In this document: in pieces, positions 6,776 through 16,235 of the stretch
Layout of the letters: the number at the start of each line of letters is the position of its first letter
How positions within the stretch are numbered: the first letter of the stretch is position 1
Assembly: GCA_903907925.1 (NCBI GenBank)
Contig: CAIVQB010000077.1
Location: 1-64,000, forward strand
Origin: an uncultured Verrucomicrobiota bacterium
GTDB lineage: Bacteria; Verrucomicrobiota; Verrucomicrobiia; Limisphaerales; UBA9464
DNA: 64,000 bases
Direction: 5' to 3'
Translations under genes and position numbers: made by a program
The notes under the pieces: model-generated
Databases searched by the model: none
What the model was told of the DNA's origin: nothing
Seen by the model: the letters and a program-made list of their open reading frames with translations, nothing else

Positions 6776-9772
6776 TCAAATCCGTGGCTTTCGGCCCAGT
6801 TCGGAAAGGTAGCGAACGAGATCCCGGAATTCCGTTCGTGTCAGCATGCCGGTGAGTCCGGACGGCATCAGGCTTCCGAGTTGGCGACGTGACGCAATCC
6901 GGTCCTTGCGCAGATGAACCGTCTGCTGCGTGAGGTGATCGAGAAGAACGACTTCATCCGCAGACTCGGTCCTCAGATAGCCTTGGAAGGTGTCGCCGTC
7001 GCGGGTGACGAATTCGTGGGCCATAAATCCCTCTTTCACCTCGCGTTGCGGTTCGAGAATCGCACCGGCAATGAAATCAAGGGTTTGGGCGGTTCCCAGC
7101 GCACTCAGGTCCGGCCCGATTTTGCCCGGTGTTCCGTCCACGCTGTGGCACGTGGTGCAACTGAGTTCCGCCCGTAGGAACACCGCGGCTCCCGCGGACG
7201 CATCACCTCGGGTACGAACCTCGGCGAGGAACGCCGCCAGTCCGGCGGCATCGAACGGCTGCGGTTCGCGGTTCAGTCCAGCTGCGCGGGTGAGCACCGC
7301 GGCCAACGCCGGATCGCGACGCCCGGTGGACGCCAGCACTCGCAGCGCGATTTTCGCCGGATCCGGAGCGGGCGCCCGCTCCGACACGGCAGCCGTTAAT
7401 GCAGCGACACCGTCATTCTGTTGAAGAAAGGCTTCCACCATTCCTCGAACCGACCGGTCATCCAGTGGAGTGGCCATCAGGGATGCGGCGACGGGCGCGG
7501 CCCGACCAGCATCCAATCGTACCCAGGCCGCGACTGCATCGGCCCGGGCCGCCGGCGTTGCGCCATGGGTGGCAACCTCCTCCAGCACCCGATTTGCAGC
7601 GGCATCGGTGAATCCGGCGATCCCGGTCAACGCGAGTTGTCGCACCGATTCCTGAACGATGGTTCCCGTCGCCAACGCCTCCACCCGTGGTCGAAACGTT
7701 TCGGCCCGCCAGACGCCCGCCAGGGCCGCAGCCCATCCCTGCACGACCGGATTGGTGTTTTCCAGCAATGGACCAAGGCCAGTCATCTGCGCCGGTGTCG
7801 GCCGGATTTCCCGGGCACGACTGACCGACACCGCACGCGCCAGTGCAGCCCCATGCAACGAGGCTAGATAATGGGTACCAATGGTAAAGCTGCGCACCGG
7901 AAGAAGGGCCGCCAGTTCCGCGGCGCCGCCGCTGTCGGTGATGGTTTCCACCTGTTTCCACAGCGTGGCTTCATCCAATGCCACCTCGGCAATCCGGCGA
8001 AGACGACCCGCGGCAAACTGAGCCGAATCGAGGCCACCTTCGGCCCGTGAGAAGGCGTTCAAACGTTCGGCACGGCCGCCGAAGCTGAGTTCTCCCTTCT
8101 GTCGCAGCGTTTGCCACTGCGGCTTTAGGGCCTGCACGCATTGAGTGAAAGCATACTCAATCGCCGGTTCCAACGGACGATCAGCCACGATCGCCGCCGT
8201 TTCGACGGCGCGTGGATCCGGAACATAACTGCACGCCACCACCGCTTCGAGCCGGACGCGCGGATTCGGATCCGCCGCGAGTCGACCCAGAATCTCCAAC
8301 GGACGCGAGAGACGATCCGCCCAATGTCCGGCGACATGCGCCGCGAATGCGCGCACTTCGGGGGTTGTCGCCTTTGCCGTGCGGGAGAGCAGGTCCGGGT
8401 CGACACACTCCAGCGCCGCTGAAACGCCCAGCGCAGCGAACAGGCAGGCGTCGTGCTCCGAATCGGAGGACCGCGGCCGCGACAACCAGGCCGCCAGCGC
8501 CGGGACGACCGCGGCGGACGGACGATCGGCGAGTTCCCGCTGCGCCATCTGCCGGTTCCAACGCTCCGGTGAAACCAGTTCCTCCAACAGTTGAGCCGTC
8601 GAGAGGGCGAGCATCTTTCTCCAGGCCACCTTGGGCCGACCCACGGCGGTCACCCGCCAGATGCGGCCATGGCCGTGATCACGATCCGGGTGCCGGAAGC
8701 TAGCCTGGTAGTGGCCAATCACCGGGTTGTACCAATCGCACAAGTACAGCGCGCCGTCGGGGCCAAAACGGGCATCGACGATGCGGAAGGCAGTGTTCGT
8801 CGACTCGATCAACGGAGCGAGGCGTTCGGCCTTGAACGTGGCCCCGTCGTTGGTCATGCGAAACCGCTCGACCGTGTTCTGCAGATAGCCACCGGTGATG
8901 ATCTGATCGCGATCCGCCGCCGGCCAGTGCGAGTTGTCGACGACATCTCCGCCGCCAAATTTGCGGCCCTGATTCCAGATCGATCGTTGTTCCAGGAAAT
9001 GATCGGTCCGGATCATCGCCTGGGTCAGGTGATAGACCCCGTGGCCGTTGCCGGCGAAAACGAAGGGCTGTCCCCAACGATCGAAGACGTTGCCGAACGG
9101 ATTGTGAGCCCCCATCGCCCCGCTCCAGAAGGCATCGAGCCGCCGCTGCAGCGGCCACAGTCGCCACACCCCGGCGTGCACAAGCTGTTCGAGTCCCCAC
9201 GGTGTTTCGACCCGCGACTCGGCGTGCAAACCCTGCGAAAACAGTAGCTCGCCAGACGGACCCCAACTGAACGAATTGATCGTTTGATGCGTGTCGCCCG
9301 TTCCAAATCCGCGGAAGACCACCGTCCGCTCAACCGCCCGGCCGTAGCCACCGATGTCACGCAGGTGCAACAGCTCCGTTCCGCTGCCGACGTAGATGCC
9401 GCCATGACCCCATTCGATGCCGCTCGGGATCATCAGGCCATCGGCAAACACCGTCGATCGATCCGCGCGCCCATCGCCGTCCCGATCCTCCAATACAATG
9501 ACTTTGTCCTCAGCCGGCTGGCCGGGATGGATCTGCGGATACACGGTGCTGCCCACCACCCACAGGCGGCCATCCGGATCGAACCGGATCTGGATCGGCT
9601 TGATGACGCCGTCGCGTTCGGACGCGAACAGGTTGACCTCAAATCCCGGTGCGACCCGGAACGAAGCCCGTTCGGTTTCGGGATCGTGCGGATCGACGTC
9701 CTGCGCGGACAACGCGCCGCAAACCACAGCAGCAGTGACGACCGTTGCGAAAATGGATCGGAAAAGGTTCAT
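6776..9772 (-). CDS. PVC-type membrane-bound dehydrogenase / HEAT / cytochrome c protein
   Basis: At 998 aa this matches the large secreted proteins common in Planctomycetes and Verrucomicrobia. A signal peptide (SIFATVVTAAVVCGALSA) is followed by a six-bladed propeller-type domain. That domain has FRVAPGFEVNLFASE, GRLWVVGSTVYP, DRDGDGRADRSTVFADGL and SFSWGPSGELLFSQG. A long HEAT-like alpha region follows (about 420-800). Near the end is a cytochrome c domain with the haem motif CTTCH at residues ~872-876, then KIGPDLSALG and a GYLRTESADEVVLLD segment. These correspond to the families I know as Piru_Ver_Nterm and the CxxCH TIGR02603 domain. It is presumed to oxidise a sugar or alcohol in the periplasm; the real substrate is unknown. 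It overlaps its upstream neighbour by ATGA. Confidence 0.88.
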   Translation of the reverse strand: MNLFRSIFATVVTAAVVCGALSAQDVDPHDPETERASFRVAPGFEVNLFASERDGVIKPIQIRFDPDGRLWVVGSTVYPQIHPGQPAEDKVIVLEDRDGDGRADRSTVFADGLMIPSGIEWGHGGIYVGSGTELLHLRDIGGYGRAVERTVVFRGFGTGDTHQTINSFSWGPSGELLFSQGLHAESRVETPWGLEQLVHAGVWRLWPLQRRLDAFWSGAMGAHNPFGNVFDRWGQPFVFAGNGHGVYHLTQAMIRTDHFLEQRSIWNQGRKFGGGDVVDNSHWPAADRDQIITGGYLQNTVERFRMTNDGATFKAERLAPLIESTNTAFRIVDARFGPDGALYLCDWYNPVIGHYQASFRHPDRDHGHGRIWRVTAVGRPKVAWRKMLALSTAQLLEELVSPERWNRQMAQRELADRPSAAVVPALAAWLSRPRSSDSEHDACLFAALGVSAALECVDPDLLSRTAKATTPEVRAFAAHVAGHWADRLSRPLEILGRLAADPNPRVRLEAVVACSYVPDPRAVETAAIVADRPLEPAIEYAFTQCVQALKPQWQTLRQKGELSFGGRAERLNAFSRAEGGLDSAQFAAGRLRRIAEVALDEATLWKQVETITDSGGAAELAALLPVRSFTIGTHYLASLHGAALARAVSVSRAREIRPTPAQMTGLGPLLENTNPVVQGWAAALAGVWRAETFRPRVEALATGTIVQESVRQLALTGIAGFTDAAANRVLEEVATHGATPAARADAVAAWVRLDAGRAAPVAASLMATPLDDRSVRGMVEAFLQQNDGVAALTAAVSERAPAPDPAKIALRVLASTGRRDPALAAVLTRAAGLNREPQPFDAAGLAAFLAEVRTRGDASAGAAVFLRAELSCTTCHSVDGTPGKIGPDLSALGTAQTLDFIAGAILEPQREVKEGFMAHEFVTRDGDTFQGYLRTESADEVVLLDHLTQQTVHLRKDRIASRRQLGSLMPSGLTGMLTRTEFRDLVRYLSELGRKPRI

Positions 9773-10737
9773 CGAAGCGAAGTGGTGGCGGCCTCTCTGG
9801 CGAGGGAATCGATTCCGCGGTCAGCTTCGGCGATCAGTGGTTGGAACTGCTCCATTTCCTTCGGGAACCAGCGAACCTTCGGATCGCGATGATCCCGGCT
9901 GCTGAGTTGATCGGTGCGATCCCCGCCGAGAAAAGCCCAGTTGGTCGGCCGGACAAATTCAAACCAGAGGCGATCCTTTTCGATCACCGCCGCCCGCAGT
10001 TTTCGAGCCGGTCCAGCACCCAGCACGCCGCCCTCGTCCAGTTCAACCGATGCCGCCAGGGATTCGAATCCCAAGGCCCGCACCACGACCGCTGCCGCAT
10101 GGGCCGCTCCGGCCGCGGTGAGCTGAAGTCCGTCCAGAGTGCGGCGGTGAGTCGAGCCGCCAAAATTGGGAACCGCGGCGAACTCGTCGATCAACGGGAG
10201 ATTTCTGACCCGGGCCAGCTCACGGATGACGCGCACGTATTGCTCCAGGACCGGATTGCGAAGCTCCAGATCCGGGAGCGGCGGCGGGGCCCTTTCAAAC
10301 GCTGGCGGCGTGATCAGGACGATGCGAGGTGTGATGCGGCTCAGCGTTTCCAGCAGCTTCCCGTAGTTTTGTTTGAAGTCGGTCAATCTCGCCGCGCCCT
10401 CCAGCGCCTCGGTCTGGCCGAACTGAACAAACACCACCGTCGCTCCGACCTTGGACACCTGCTCGGGAAGGGTCGGATAGTTCACTTCCCGCGGTTGGGC
10501 GTACACGGTGTCACCCTCCTTGGCCAAGTTCCGGATCCGCAACGCATGCGCCGGATACGCGAGCTTCAAGGCCGTTTCCAAAACACCCGATTCGTTCTCG
10601 GCGACCCACGTCGAGCCTCCGACCAGACCGATCAGGTCATTGGTCCGCAGCGTGATCACGCCGGCCCGACCGCAAGGCGGCTTCAGAAATATCAACATCA
10701 CTCCCAACCAAAGGGCGATTGGACAACGAGAGCTCAT
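9769..10737 (-). CDS. SGNH/GDSL-like hydrolase with degenerate catalytic blocks
   Basis: The 322-aa product has an N-terminal signal sequence (ALWLGVMLIFLKP). The fold reads as SGNH hydrolase: block I region LIGLVGGSTWV, block III region VVFVQFGQTEA, a LITPPAF strand and LDGLQLTAAGAAHAA near the end of the domain. In classical members block I is GDS, block III is GxND, and the last block has DxxH. Here they read GGS, GQTEA and DGLQL, so the oxyanion Asn and the catalytic His are not in the usual words. It is the first gene of the operon ending at 4357, overlapping the dehydrogenase start by ATGA. Related proteins often precede PVC dehydrogenases; catalytic competence is doubtful. Confidence 0.7.
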   Translation of the reverse strand: MSSRCPIALWLGVMLIFLKPPCGRAGVITLRTNDLIGLVGGSTWVAENESGVLETALKLAYPAHALRIRNLAKEGDTVYAQPREVNYPTLPEQVSKVGATVVFVQFGQTEALEGAARLTDFKQNYGKLLETLSRITPRIVLITPPAFERAPPPLPDLELRNPVLEQYVRVIRELARVRNLPLIDEFAAVPNFGGSTHRRTLDGLQLTAAGAAHAAAVVVRALGFESLAASVELDEGGVLGAGPARKLRAAVIEKDRLWFEFVRPTNWAFLGGDRTDQLSSRDHRDPKVRWFPKEMEQFQPLIAEADRGIDSLAREAATTSLR

Positions 10738-10792
10738 GGGTACGCCGCAAACGTCGGATGGCCCTGAACAAAATGCGAGCCAGAAGCCGGAA

Positions 10793-10845
10793 TTGGGTCT
10801 GGGGTCTGGGACTTTTGCCTTTGACCTTTGAACCTTGAACTTCGA
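10793..10845. repeat. Low-complexity C/T and TTGA-rich tract
   Basis: Between the DUF1501 stop and the SGNH gene start the sequence is a chain of near-repeats: GGGTCTGGGGTCTGGGA, then TTTGCCTTTGACCTTTGAAC and CTTGAACTTCGAGTT. Same character as the other intergenic tracts in the window. Confidence 0.45.
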
Positions 10846-10846
10846 G

Positions 10847-12271
10847 TTACGCGAGGAGGTCGTCGATGACTTGAGCCTGCGTGACCGAGACGTCGGTCAG
10901 GCTGTCGTCGCGGCCTTCGTGGGGATAGGTCAGCTTCACATGATCCAATCCGAGCGACTTCAGCAAGGTGGCGTGGAGATCATAAACCCGGACCACCTGA
11001 TCCACGGAACGATAGCCAAAATCATCGGTCGCGCCGTGCACGTAACCCTTGCGGAATCCGCCGCCGGCCATCCACAACGAGAACCCGTGCCGGTTGTGAT
11101 CGCGGCCATCTTTGCCTTGTGACACGGGCAACCGGCCGAACTCGCCGCTCCATAGAACGATGGTGTCATCGAGCAACCCGCGTTGCCGGAGATCCTGCAC
11201 CAGCGCCGCGCCGGGTTGATCGGTCATCCGGCATAGATCCTTCAGGCGGTCGGCGTTCTTGTCGTGGGTATCCCACGGTTGACCACTGAGATACACCTGC
11301 ACAAATCGCACGCCGCGTTCCACGAGGCGACGGGCCATCAGGCAGCGGCGGGCGTAGTTGACGGTGGCTTTGTCGGCATGATCCAATCCGTACATGCGGC
11401 GAACCGATTCAGGTTCACTCCCAAGGTCGAGTACCTCGCCGACGGAAGTCTGCATCCGGGCGGCGATTTCGAAATTGGTGATGCGCGCCATCAATTCGCC
11501 GTGACCCGGATGCCGTTCGAGATGGTTCCGATTGAGGGTTTCGAGCAATCGCAATTGCCCCGCACGGGCCTCCGCGGAGACCTCGCCCGGCGGGGCCAGA
11601 TCAAAGACCGGGGTGCCTTCGCTGCGAAGCTGCGTTCCCTGATACTCGGCCGGCAGCCACCCGGAGGTCCAATTGCGGATGCCATCGACCGGAAGTCCGC
11701 CCGGGTCCGACAACACCACATAGGCCGGAAGATCCTGCCGCTCGGTGCCAAGACCATAGAGCACCCAGGCCCCAAGGGTGGGCCGGCCCGCCTGGAATTT
11801 GCCGCTGTGGATGAGCCGGAGCGCGGATTCGTGATCCACCGAATCCGTCTTCATCGAACGGACCAGTGTGATCTCGTCGCAGATCGAACCGGTGTGGGGC
11901 AGCAATTCTGAAAGCTCCATCCCGCACTGGCCGTAGCGGCGGAATTGGAACGGCGAGCGCAGGAGTTTTCCCGCCTGTTTGTCGAAGTGGATCTCGAGAT
12001 CGCCGGGATACCCCTGCCCGTCGCGTTTGTTCAATTCCGGCTTCGGATCAAACAGGTCCATCTGGCTCGGACCGCCGTGCTGGAACAGGCAGATGACCGA
12101 TTTGGCCCGCGACCGATTCAGCGGGGCGTGCGGTGCGAGTGGATTACGCCCGACACCGCCGGGAAGGCCCTCCGCGGCGAGAAGGTGCGAAAGCGCGAGC
12201 GACCCCAGTCCGCCGGCGGAAGTCCGCAGGAAGGCGCGACGATTCAGGGCAAAGGGGGAATTATTCAACAT
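10847..12271 (-). CDS. DUF1501 family protein, Tat-exported
   Basis: The ATG at 12271 gives MLNNSPFALNRRAFLRTSAG, with a twin-arginine motif (NRRAFLR) and hydrophobic stretch. The longer upstream frame is discarded because it overlaps the preceding gene and lacks protein character. The 474-aa body shows the sulfatase-like DUF1501 pattern: KSVICLFQHGGPSQMDLFDP, IRSMKT-type VRSMKTDSVDHESALR, RFVQVYLSGQPWDTHDKN, TIVLWSGEFGRLP and GRDHNRHGFSLWMAGGG. Its start overlaps the DUF1549/DUF1553 gene by 11 bp, the usual pairing in PVC bacteria. The pair is thought to act in extracellular polysaccharide or sulfate metabolism; the activity is not established. Confidence 0.9.
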   Translation of the reverse strand: MLNNSPFALNRRAFLRTSAGGLGSLALSHLLAAEGLPGGVGRNPLAPHAPLNRSRAKSVICLFQHGGPSQMDLFDPKPELNKRDGQGYPGDLEIHFDKQAGKLLRSPFQFRRYGQCGMELSELLPHTGSICDEITLVRSMKTDSVDHESALRLIHSGKFQAGRPTLGAWVLYGLGTERQDLPAYVVLSDPGGLPVDGIRNWTSGWLPAEYQGTQLRSEGTPVFDLAPPGEVSAEARAGQLRLLETLNRNHLERHPGHGELMARITNFEIAARMQTSVGEVLDLGSEPESVRRMYGLDHADKATVNYARRCLMARRLVERGVRFVQVYLSGQPWDTHDKNADRLKDLCRMTDQPGAALVQDLRQRGLLDDTIVLWSGEFGRLPVSQGKDGRDHNRHGFSLWMAGGGFRKGYVHGATDDFGYRSVDQVVRVYDLHATLLKSLGLDHVKLTYPHEGRDDSLTDVSVTQAQVIDDLLA

Positions 12272-14555
12272 ACACGGCCGCGTTGCCCGCCAGGAGCATC
12301 TGGCAGAAATCACTCCAGACCCGAATTCCGGCGTCGGTGGCACCGGCATACACCTGCGCTTGCGAGCGCAGGAATGCCGTCGACGCTTCGGATTCGGCCG
12401 GCGTCGGCGGGCGACCGATGGCCAGTTCGAAGGCGGTCCGAACCGCGCCGTCCATCGGGGCACCGCCTGGACCCACGAGACGCCGGGCCATCGCACGGGC
12501 GCGGTTGCGGGCGAATTCAGAATTCAACAACGAGAGCGATTGCAGAGCCACAGTGGAAGGATTGCGTTGGATGCAGACGGGATTGGGCTGGGGACCATCG
12601 AACACTTCCAGGAAATGGATCGGCTGGGTCCGCCGTTGCTGAAGATACAGAGATCGGCGGCGGGCTCCCGGGGCGGATTCGTCGATGATGATCTGGCCTG
12701 CCGCGTCGACCTGGATCGGCGTGTACGCACCACCCAACCGGACATCGAGTTCACCGCTCGCCGCGAGCATCGAATCCCGGAGGCTTTCCGCATCGAGACG
12801 CCGGATCGGATAGTGCCACAGCCAACGATTGGCACCATCCACCAGCCGGGCGCGCTCCACCTCCGCGAGTTCTTCGGTCGATCGACTATCGAGGCGCGAG
12901 GATTGCCGCCAGACGGCGGAATTGAGCACCAGCCGATGGAGATGTTTGAGGCTCCAGCCCGAACGGATGAAGTCCACTGCGAGCCAGTCGAGCAGTTCGG
13001 GATGGGACGGAACCGCGCCGCTCCGGCCAAGGTTGTCGGCGGTGGTCACCAGGCCTTCCCCAAAGTGCAGCTTCCAGACCCGGTTCACCCACACCCGCGC
13101 GACCAGCGGATGACGGGAATCGGTCAACCAGCGGGCCAACGCCAGCCGTCGACCCGACGTCGGCACCCCGCCGGCGAACTCGGCCGCGGGCGCGCCGAGG
13201 CTCATCGGAATTCCCGGGCCCACTTCCACTCCTTCGCTGGCATGATTGCCGCGAATCAAAAGATGGTGAACCGGCGGAGTGGATGACGGCTCGCTGAGCA
13301 GCGAAACCTGTTCGACCGGCGACGGACGCATCGCAGCCCGTCGCTGCAACGACTCGCGAAGGGGCATCAACGCCGCCTTCAAGTCGGGAAACCGTCGGGA
13401 GAGGACGATCTCCTCCACAACAATCCCTTTGGTACGGGCTTTGAGCAGCGACTTCATTGCCTCGGACCGCTGGGCTTCGGGCGTATCGAAGGCCTGCAAT
13501 ACGGCCTTGGAATCGACCCCGGTTTCACGGGTCAAGGCCTCTTCCAGCCACCGTCGACGGAAAGGTACCTGCACTGCGGCGATGGCTGACTCCAGGGTTT
13601 TGACTTCACGTTCGAAGGCAGCAATTGCTTCGGTGCGGGCAGTCCGCTCGGCACGACTCGCCAGCCCCACCGTCCGGGCCTGCGGTTTGATCCACTCCAC
13701 TGGATCCAGCGCCGGCCGCAGGATCGCCTGCAGGGCGTAGTATTCGGTCTGCCGGACCGGCTCGAATTTGTGGTCGTGGCACCGTGCGCACTGAAGCGTG
13801 AGTCCCAAAAAGGCGTTCCCGACCAGTTGAACACAGCCTTCCAAAACGGTGTAACGATCGACCTTCAGCTCCAGTGGATTCCCGTCACTCTCGCCGGTGC
13901 CATCGGGTGGATTCCGTAGAAAATGCGTGGCCACCAACAGATCCTCGGAACCGGGTTTAACATCACCCTCGCGGACAAATCCCGCCAGTTCGTCGCCGGC
14001 GATCTGTTCCTGGATGAAACGATCAAACGGCTTGTTCTCCTGAATCGAGCGGATGACGTAATCGCGATATTTCCAGGCGAGCGGCCGGTCGGAATCGGCA
14101 TTGAAATAGCCGTTGGAATCTGCGTAACCCGCGACATCCAGCCAATGGCGTCCCCAGCGTTCGCCATAGGCCGGTTCGGCCAGAAAACGTTCGATCCACC
14201 GGTTCCAGGCATCCGGCGATGGATCGGCGAGAAACTCCGCGAGTTCCGCAGGCGTCGGCGGCAGCCCGCGAAGATCGAAACTCAGCCGACGCAGCAAGGC
14301 TCGGGGATCCGCCACGGGTGATGGCTTGAGCCCGTGCGATTGCAGGGCGGCAAGAATGAAACGGTCCGGAATCGTGCGGGCCCAGCCGGCATCGGCGACG
14401 ACCGGCGGGGAAATCGACCGCAACGGCTGAAACGCCCAGTGCGGTGGAACGTTCGTGACCACACTTTCGGCCGCCGCGACCGCGCTCCGCCAAATCCCGC
14501 CCGCGCCCGCACAAAGCAGGAACGCCAGGGTCAGGCGGATTCGGTGCAGGTTCAT
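12261..14555 (-). CDS. DUF1549/DUF1553 protein with c-type haem motif
   Basis: The ATG at 14555 (MNLHRIRLTLAFLLCAGAGG) supplies a signal peptide. The 764-aa protein begins, after HWAFQPL, with the DUF1549 pattern: IDRF-type IPDRFILAALQ, LRRLSFDLRGLPPTPAELAE, YGERWGRHWLDVAGYADSNG, and a haem site LTLQCARCHDHKFEP. The DUF1553 half follows, with LALARWLTDSRHPLVARVWV, FGEGLVTTADNLGRSG, PSHPELLDWLAVDFI and IRRLDAESLRDSMLAASGEL. Many relatives carry an extra N-terminal cytochrome domain (PSCyt1), which is lacking here. It is first in a two-gene unit with the DUF1501 gene. Confidence 0.9.
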   Translation of the reverse strand: MNLHRIRLTLAFLLCAGAGGIWRSAVAAAESVVTNVPPHWAFQPLRSISPPVVADAGWARTIPDRFILAALQSHGLKPSPVADPRALLRRLSFDLRGLPPTPAELAEFLADPSPDAWNRWIERFLAEPAYGERWGRHWLDVAGYADSNGYFNADSDRPLAWKYRDYVIRSIQENKPFDRFIQEQIAGDELAGFVREGDVKPGSEDLLVATHFLRNPPDGTGESDGNPLELKVDRYTVLEGCVQLVGNAFLGLTLQCARCHDHKFEPVRQTEYYALQAILRPALDPVEWIKPQARTVGLASRAERTARTEAIAAFEREVKTLESAIAAVQVPFRRRWLEEALTRETGVDSKAVLQAFDTPEAQRSEAMKSLLKARTKGIVVEEIVLSRRFPDLKAALMPLRESLQRRAAMRPSPVEQVSLLSEPSSTPPVHHLLIRGNHASEGVEVGPGIPMSLGAPAAEFAGGVPTSGRRLALARWLTDSRHPLVARVWVNRVWKLHFGEGLVTTADNLGRSGAVPSHPELLDWLAVDFIRSGWSLKHLHRLVLNSAVWRQSSRLDSRSTEELAEVERARLVDGANRWLWHYPIRRLDAESLRDSMLAASGELDVRLGGAYTPIQVDAAGQIIIDESAPGARRRSLYLQQRRTQPIHFLEVFDGPQPNPVCIQRNPSTVALQSLSLLNSEFARNRARAMARRLVGPGGAPMDGAVRTAFELAIGRPPTPAESEASTAFLRSQAQVYAGATDAGIRVWSDFCQMLLAGNAAVYVE

Positions 14556-14773
14556 GGTGCGTGAGTGGCGACGGACTCTGACGACCGTAGCCACCCTGGT
14601 TCTTCAATTCCACGCTCGATTCGATACGGACGGTGTTCGTGAACAAGGCCTGCAAGCCTGGTTGCTCTCCAGTCACGAACTCGCCTCAGGGGCTGCTCTC
14701 TCTTCAAAACAAGACTCACCCCGATTTTCAGCCGCCGGTTGCGCCGGCGTGCGTTCACCGGCAGGCTTTGCCG

Positions 14774-15748
14774 ATGCGAATTCTGACCGGCATTCAGCCA
14801 AGCGGTGCCCTGCATCTGGGCAATTATTTCGGCGCCATGCTGCCCGGCATCCAACTGCAGAATCAGGGCGAAGCCTTCTATTTCATCGCCAACTATCATT
14901 CGATGACCTCGCTGACGGACCCTGAACTCCGCCGGCGCTACACCTTTGATGTCGCGCTCGATTGGCTGGCCTGCGGTCTCGATCCGGCCAAGGCCGTACT
15001 CTGGAGGCAATCAGACGTGCCGGAACACACCGAACTGGCCTGGCTGCTCACGACCATTACGCCCATGGGCCTGCTGGAACGCTGCCACAGCTTCAAGGAC
15101 AAGGTGGCCAAACTCGGCGGGGAGGTCGGCTCGGTCAACCACGGGCTGTTCGCCTACCCCGTCCTGATGGCCGCCGACATTCTGCTCTACGACTCCAACA
15201 TCGTGCCAGTCGGCAAGGACCAGAAGCAGCATCTTGAAGTCACCCGCGACATCGCGCTGAAGTTCAATCATCTCTACGGAGAAACCTTCGTCATCCCCGA
15301 GCCGCGGATCCAGGAATCGGTGGCCGTGGTTCCCGGACTCGACGGCCAGAAGATGAGCAAGAGCTACAACAACACCATCGAGCTCTTCGGCGAGGAGAAG
15401 GCGACCCGCAAGAAGATCATGTCGATCGTCATGGACAGCCGGACGCCGGAAGAACCCAAGCCCGATGCCGATCACAACGTCGTCGTCCAGTTGTTCAAAC
15501 TCCTCAATGCAACCGAGGGCGCCAACCAAGAGGCGTTGCTCCGCGCCGGCGGCTACGGCTACGGCAGCTTGAAGAAGGCGTTCTTCGAATGTTTCTGGAA
15601 CTACTTCGCACCCTACCGGGCCCGGCGCGCCGAACTCGCCGCGAATCCGGAAGCGGTCCACCGGATTCTCGCCGAGGGCGCGGCCAAGGCCACTCCGATT
15701 GCCCGGGCCACGCTGGCGCGCGCGAAGAAAGCCTGCGGACTGGACTGA
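14774..15748 (+). CDS. trpS: Tryptophan--tRNA ligase
   Basis: The 324-aa class I aminoacyl-tRNA synthetase charges tRNA-Trp. The start is the ATG at 14774 (MRILTGIQPSGALHLGNYFG). This places the HIGH-type signature (GALHLGNY) at residues ~11-18, as expected; longer readings would add an implausible extension. The KMSKS loop is exact in DGQKMSKSYNNTIELF, and LVGKDQKQHLEVTRDIA-type wording (VGKDQKQHLEVTRDIALKF) is present. Length is normal for bacterial TrpRS. It diverges from the DUF1549 gene and converges on the NTF2-like lipoprotein gene with a 1-bp gap. The 218-bp upstream spacer shows no T-box or trp leader peptide that I could recognise. Confidence 0.96.
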   Translation: MRILTGIQPSGALHLGNYFGAMLPGIQLQNQGEAFYFIANYHSMTSLTDPELRRRYTFDVALDWLACGLDPAKAVLWRQSDVPEHTELAWLLTTITPMGLLERCHSFKDKVAKLGGEVGSVNHGLFAYPVLMAADILLYDSNIVPVGKDQKQHLEVTRDIALKFNHLYGETFVIPEPRIQESVAVVPGLDGQKMSKSYNNTIELFGEEKATRKKIMSIVMDSRTPEEPKPDADHNVVVQLFKLLNATEGANQEALLRAGGYGYGSLKKAFFECFWNYFAPYRARRAELAANPEAVHRILAEGAAKATPIARATLARAKKACGLD

Positions 15749-15749
15749 G

Positions 15750-16235
15750 TCATTGGGCCGCAGGTGCGGCGGCCGGCGGGGGCGGCGGTGCCACTTGGTT
15801 TCCGATGTCCACCGCCAGCGTCCAGTTTCCGTCCGGGCGCAGGTGCCAGATGCTGACGTATTTGCCCGTCACATCACCGTTCGGTCCGTGCAGGACATAG
15901 GTTCCCCAGGTCCACGCCATATCCCCGCTGCGGGCGGTCTCTCCGCCCTGCGGCTGCCATTCGAACGCGCCGGCGGGAAGCCCCACCAACCCGGCCCGGA
16001 TGGCGTCCGTTCCCACCACGGGCGGACCGTCGGGCACCAACTCCACGGAACGTGGATCGGTGTACCGCGCGAACGCTTCACCCGGTGGGACCTGGTGCGC
16101 CAGGCGGGCGAAGGCGACGTCGGTTTCCAAGGCGGTGATTTTCGGCACCGACATCAGGCCCGCGGAATTGCGCGGCGCCGACGCGCAGCCCGCGGCCAGC
16201 ATGAGGAGAAGAAGAAAAGATAAACTCCGTTTCAC
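15750..16235 (-). CDS. NTF2-like (SnoaL/DUF4440-type) lipoprotein
   Basis: The 161-aa product starts with a lipoprotein signal peptide ending in the lipobox LAAGC (residues ~13-17), so it should be anchored to a membrane. The body reads like a DUF4440/SnoaL-type cone-shaped fold: FARLAHQVPPGEAFARYTDP, VVGTDAIRAGL, SGDMAWTWGTYVL and GKYVSIWHLRPDGNWTLAVD. This is the common pattern of a stand-alone NTF2-like domain of unknown ligand. The tail is proline/alanine-rich. It is the only gene in its transcription unit that I can define. Confidence 0.8.
   Translation of the reverse strand: MKRSLSFLLLLMLAAGCASAPRNSAGLMSVPKITALETDVAFARLAHQVPPGEAFARYTDPRSVELVPDGPPVVGTDAIRAGLVGLPAGAFEWQPQGGETARSGDMAWTWGTYVLHGPNGDVTGKYVSIWHLRPDGNWTLAVDIGNQVAPPPPPAAAPAAQ

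Noticed and set aside
14556-14773. T-box or leader peptide in front of trpS
   Set aside because: No stem I with specifier loop, no T-box sequence, and no Trp-rich short ORF could be found.
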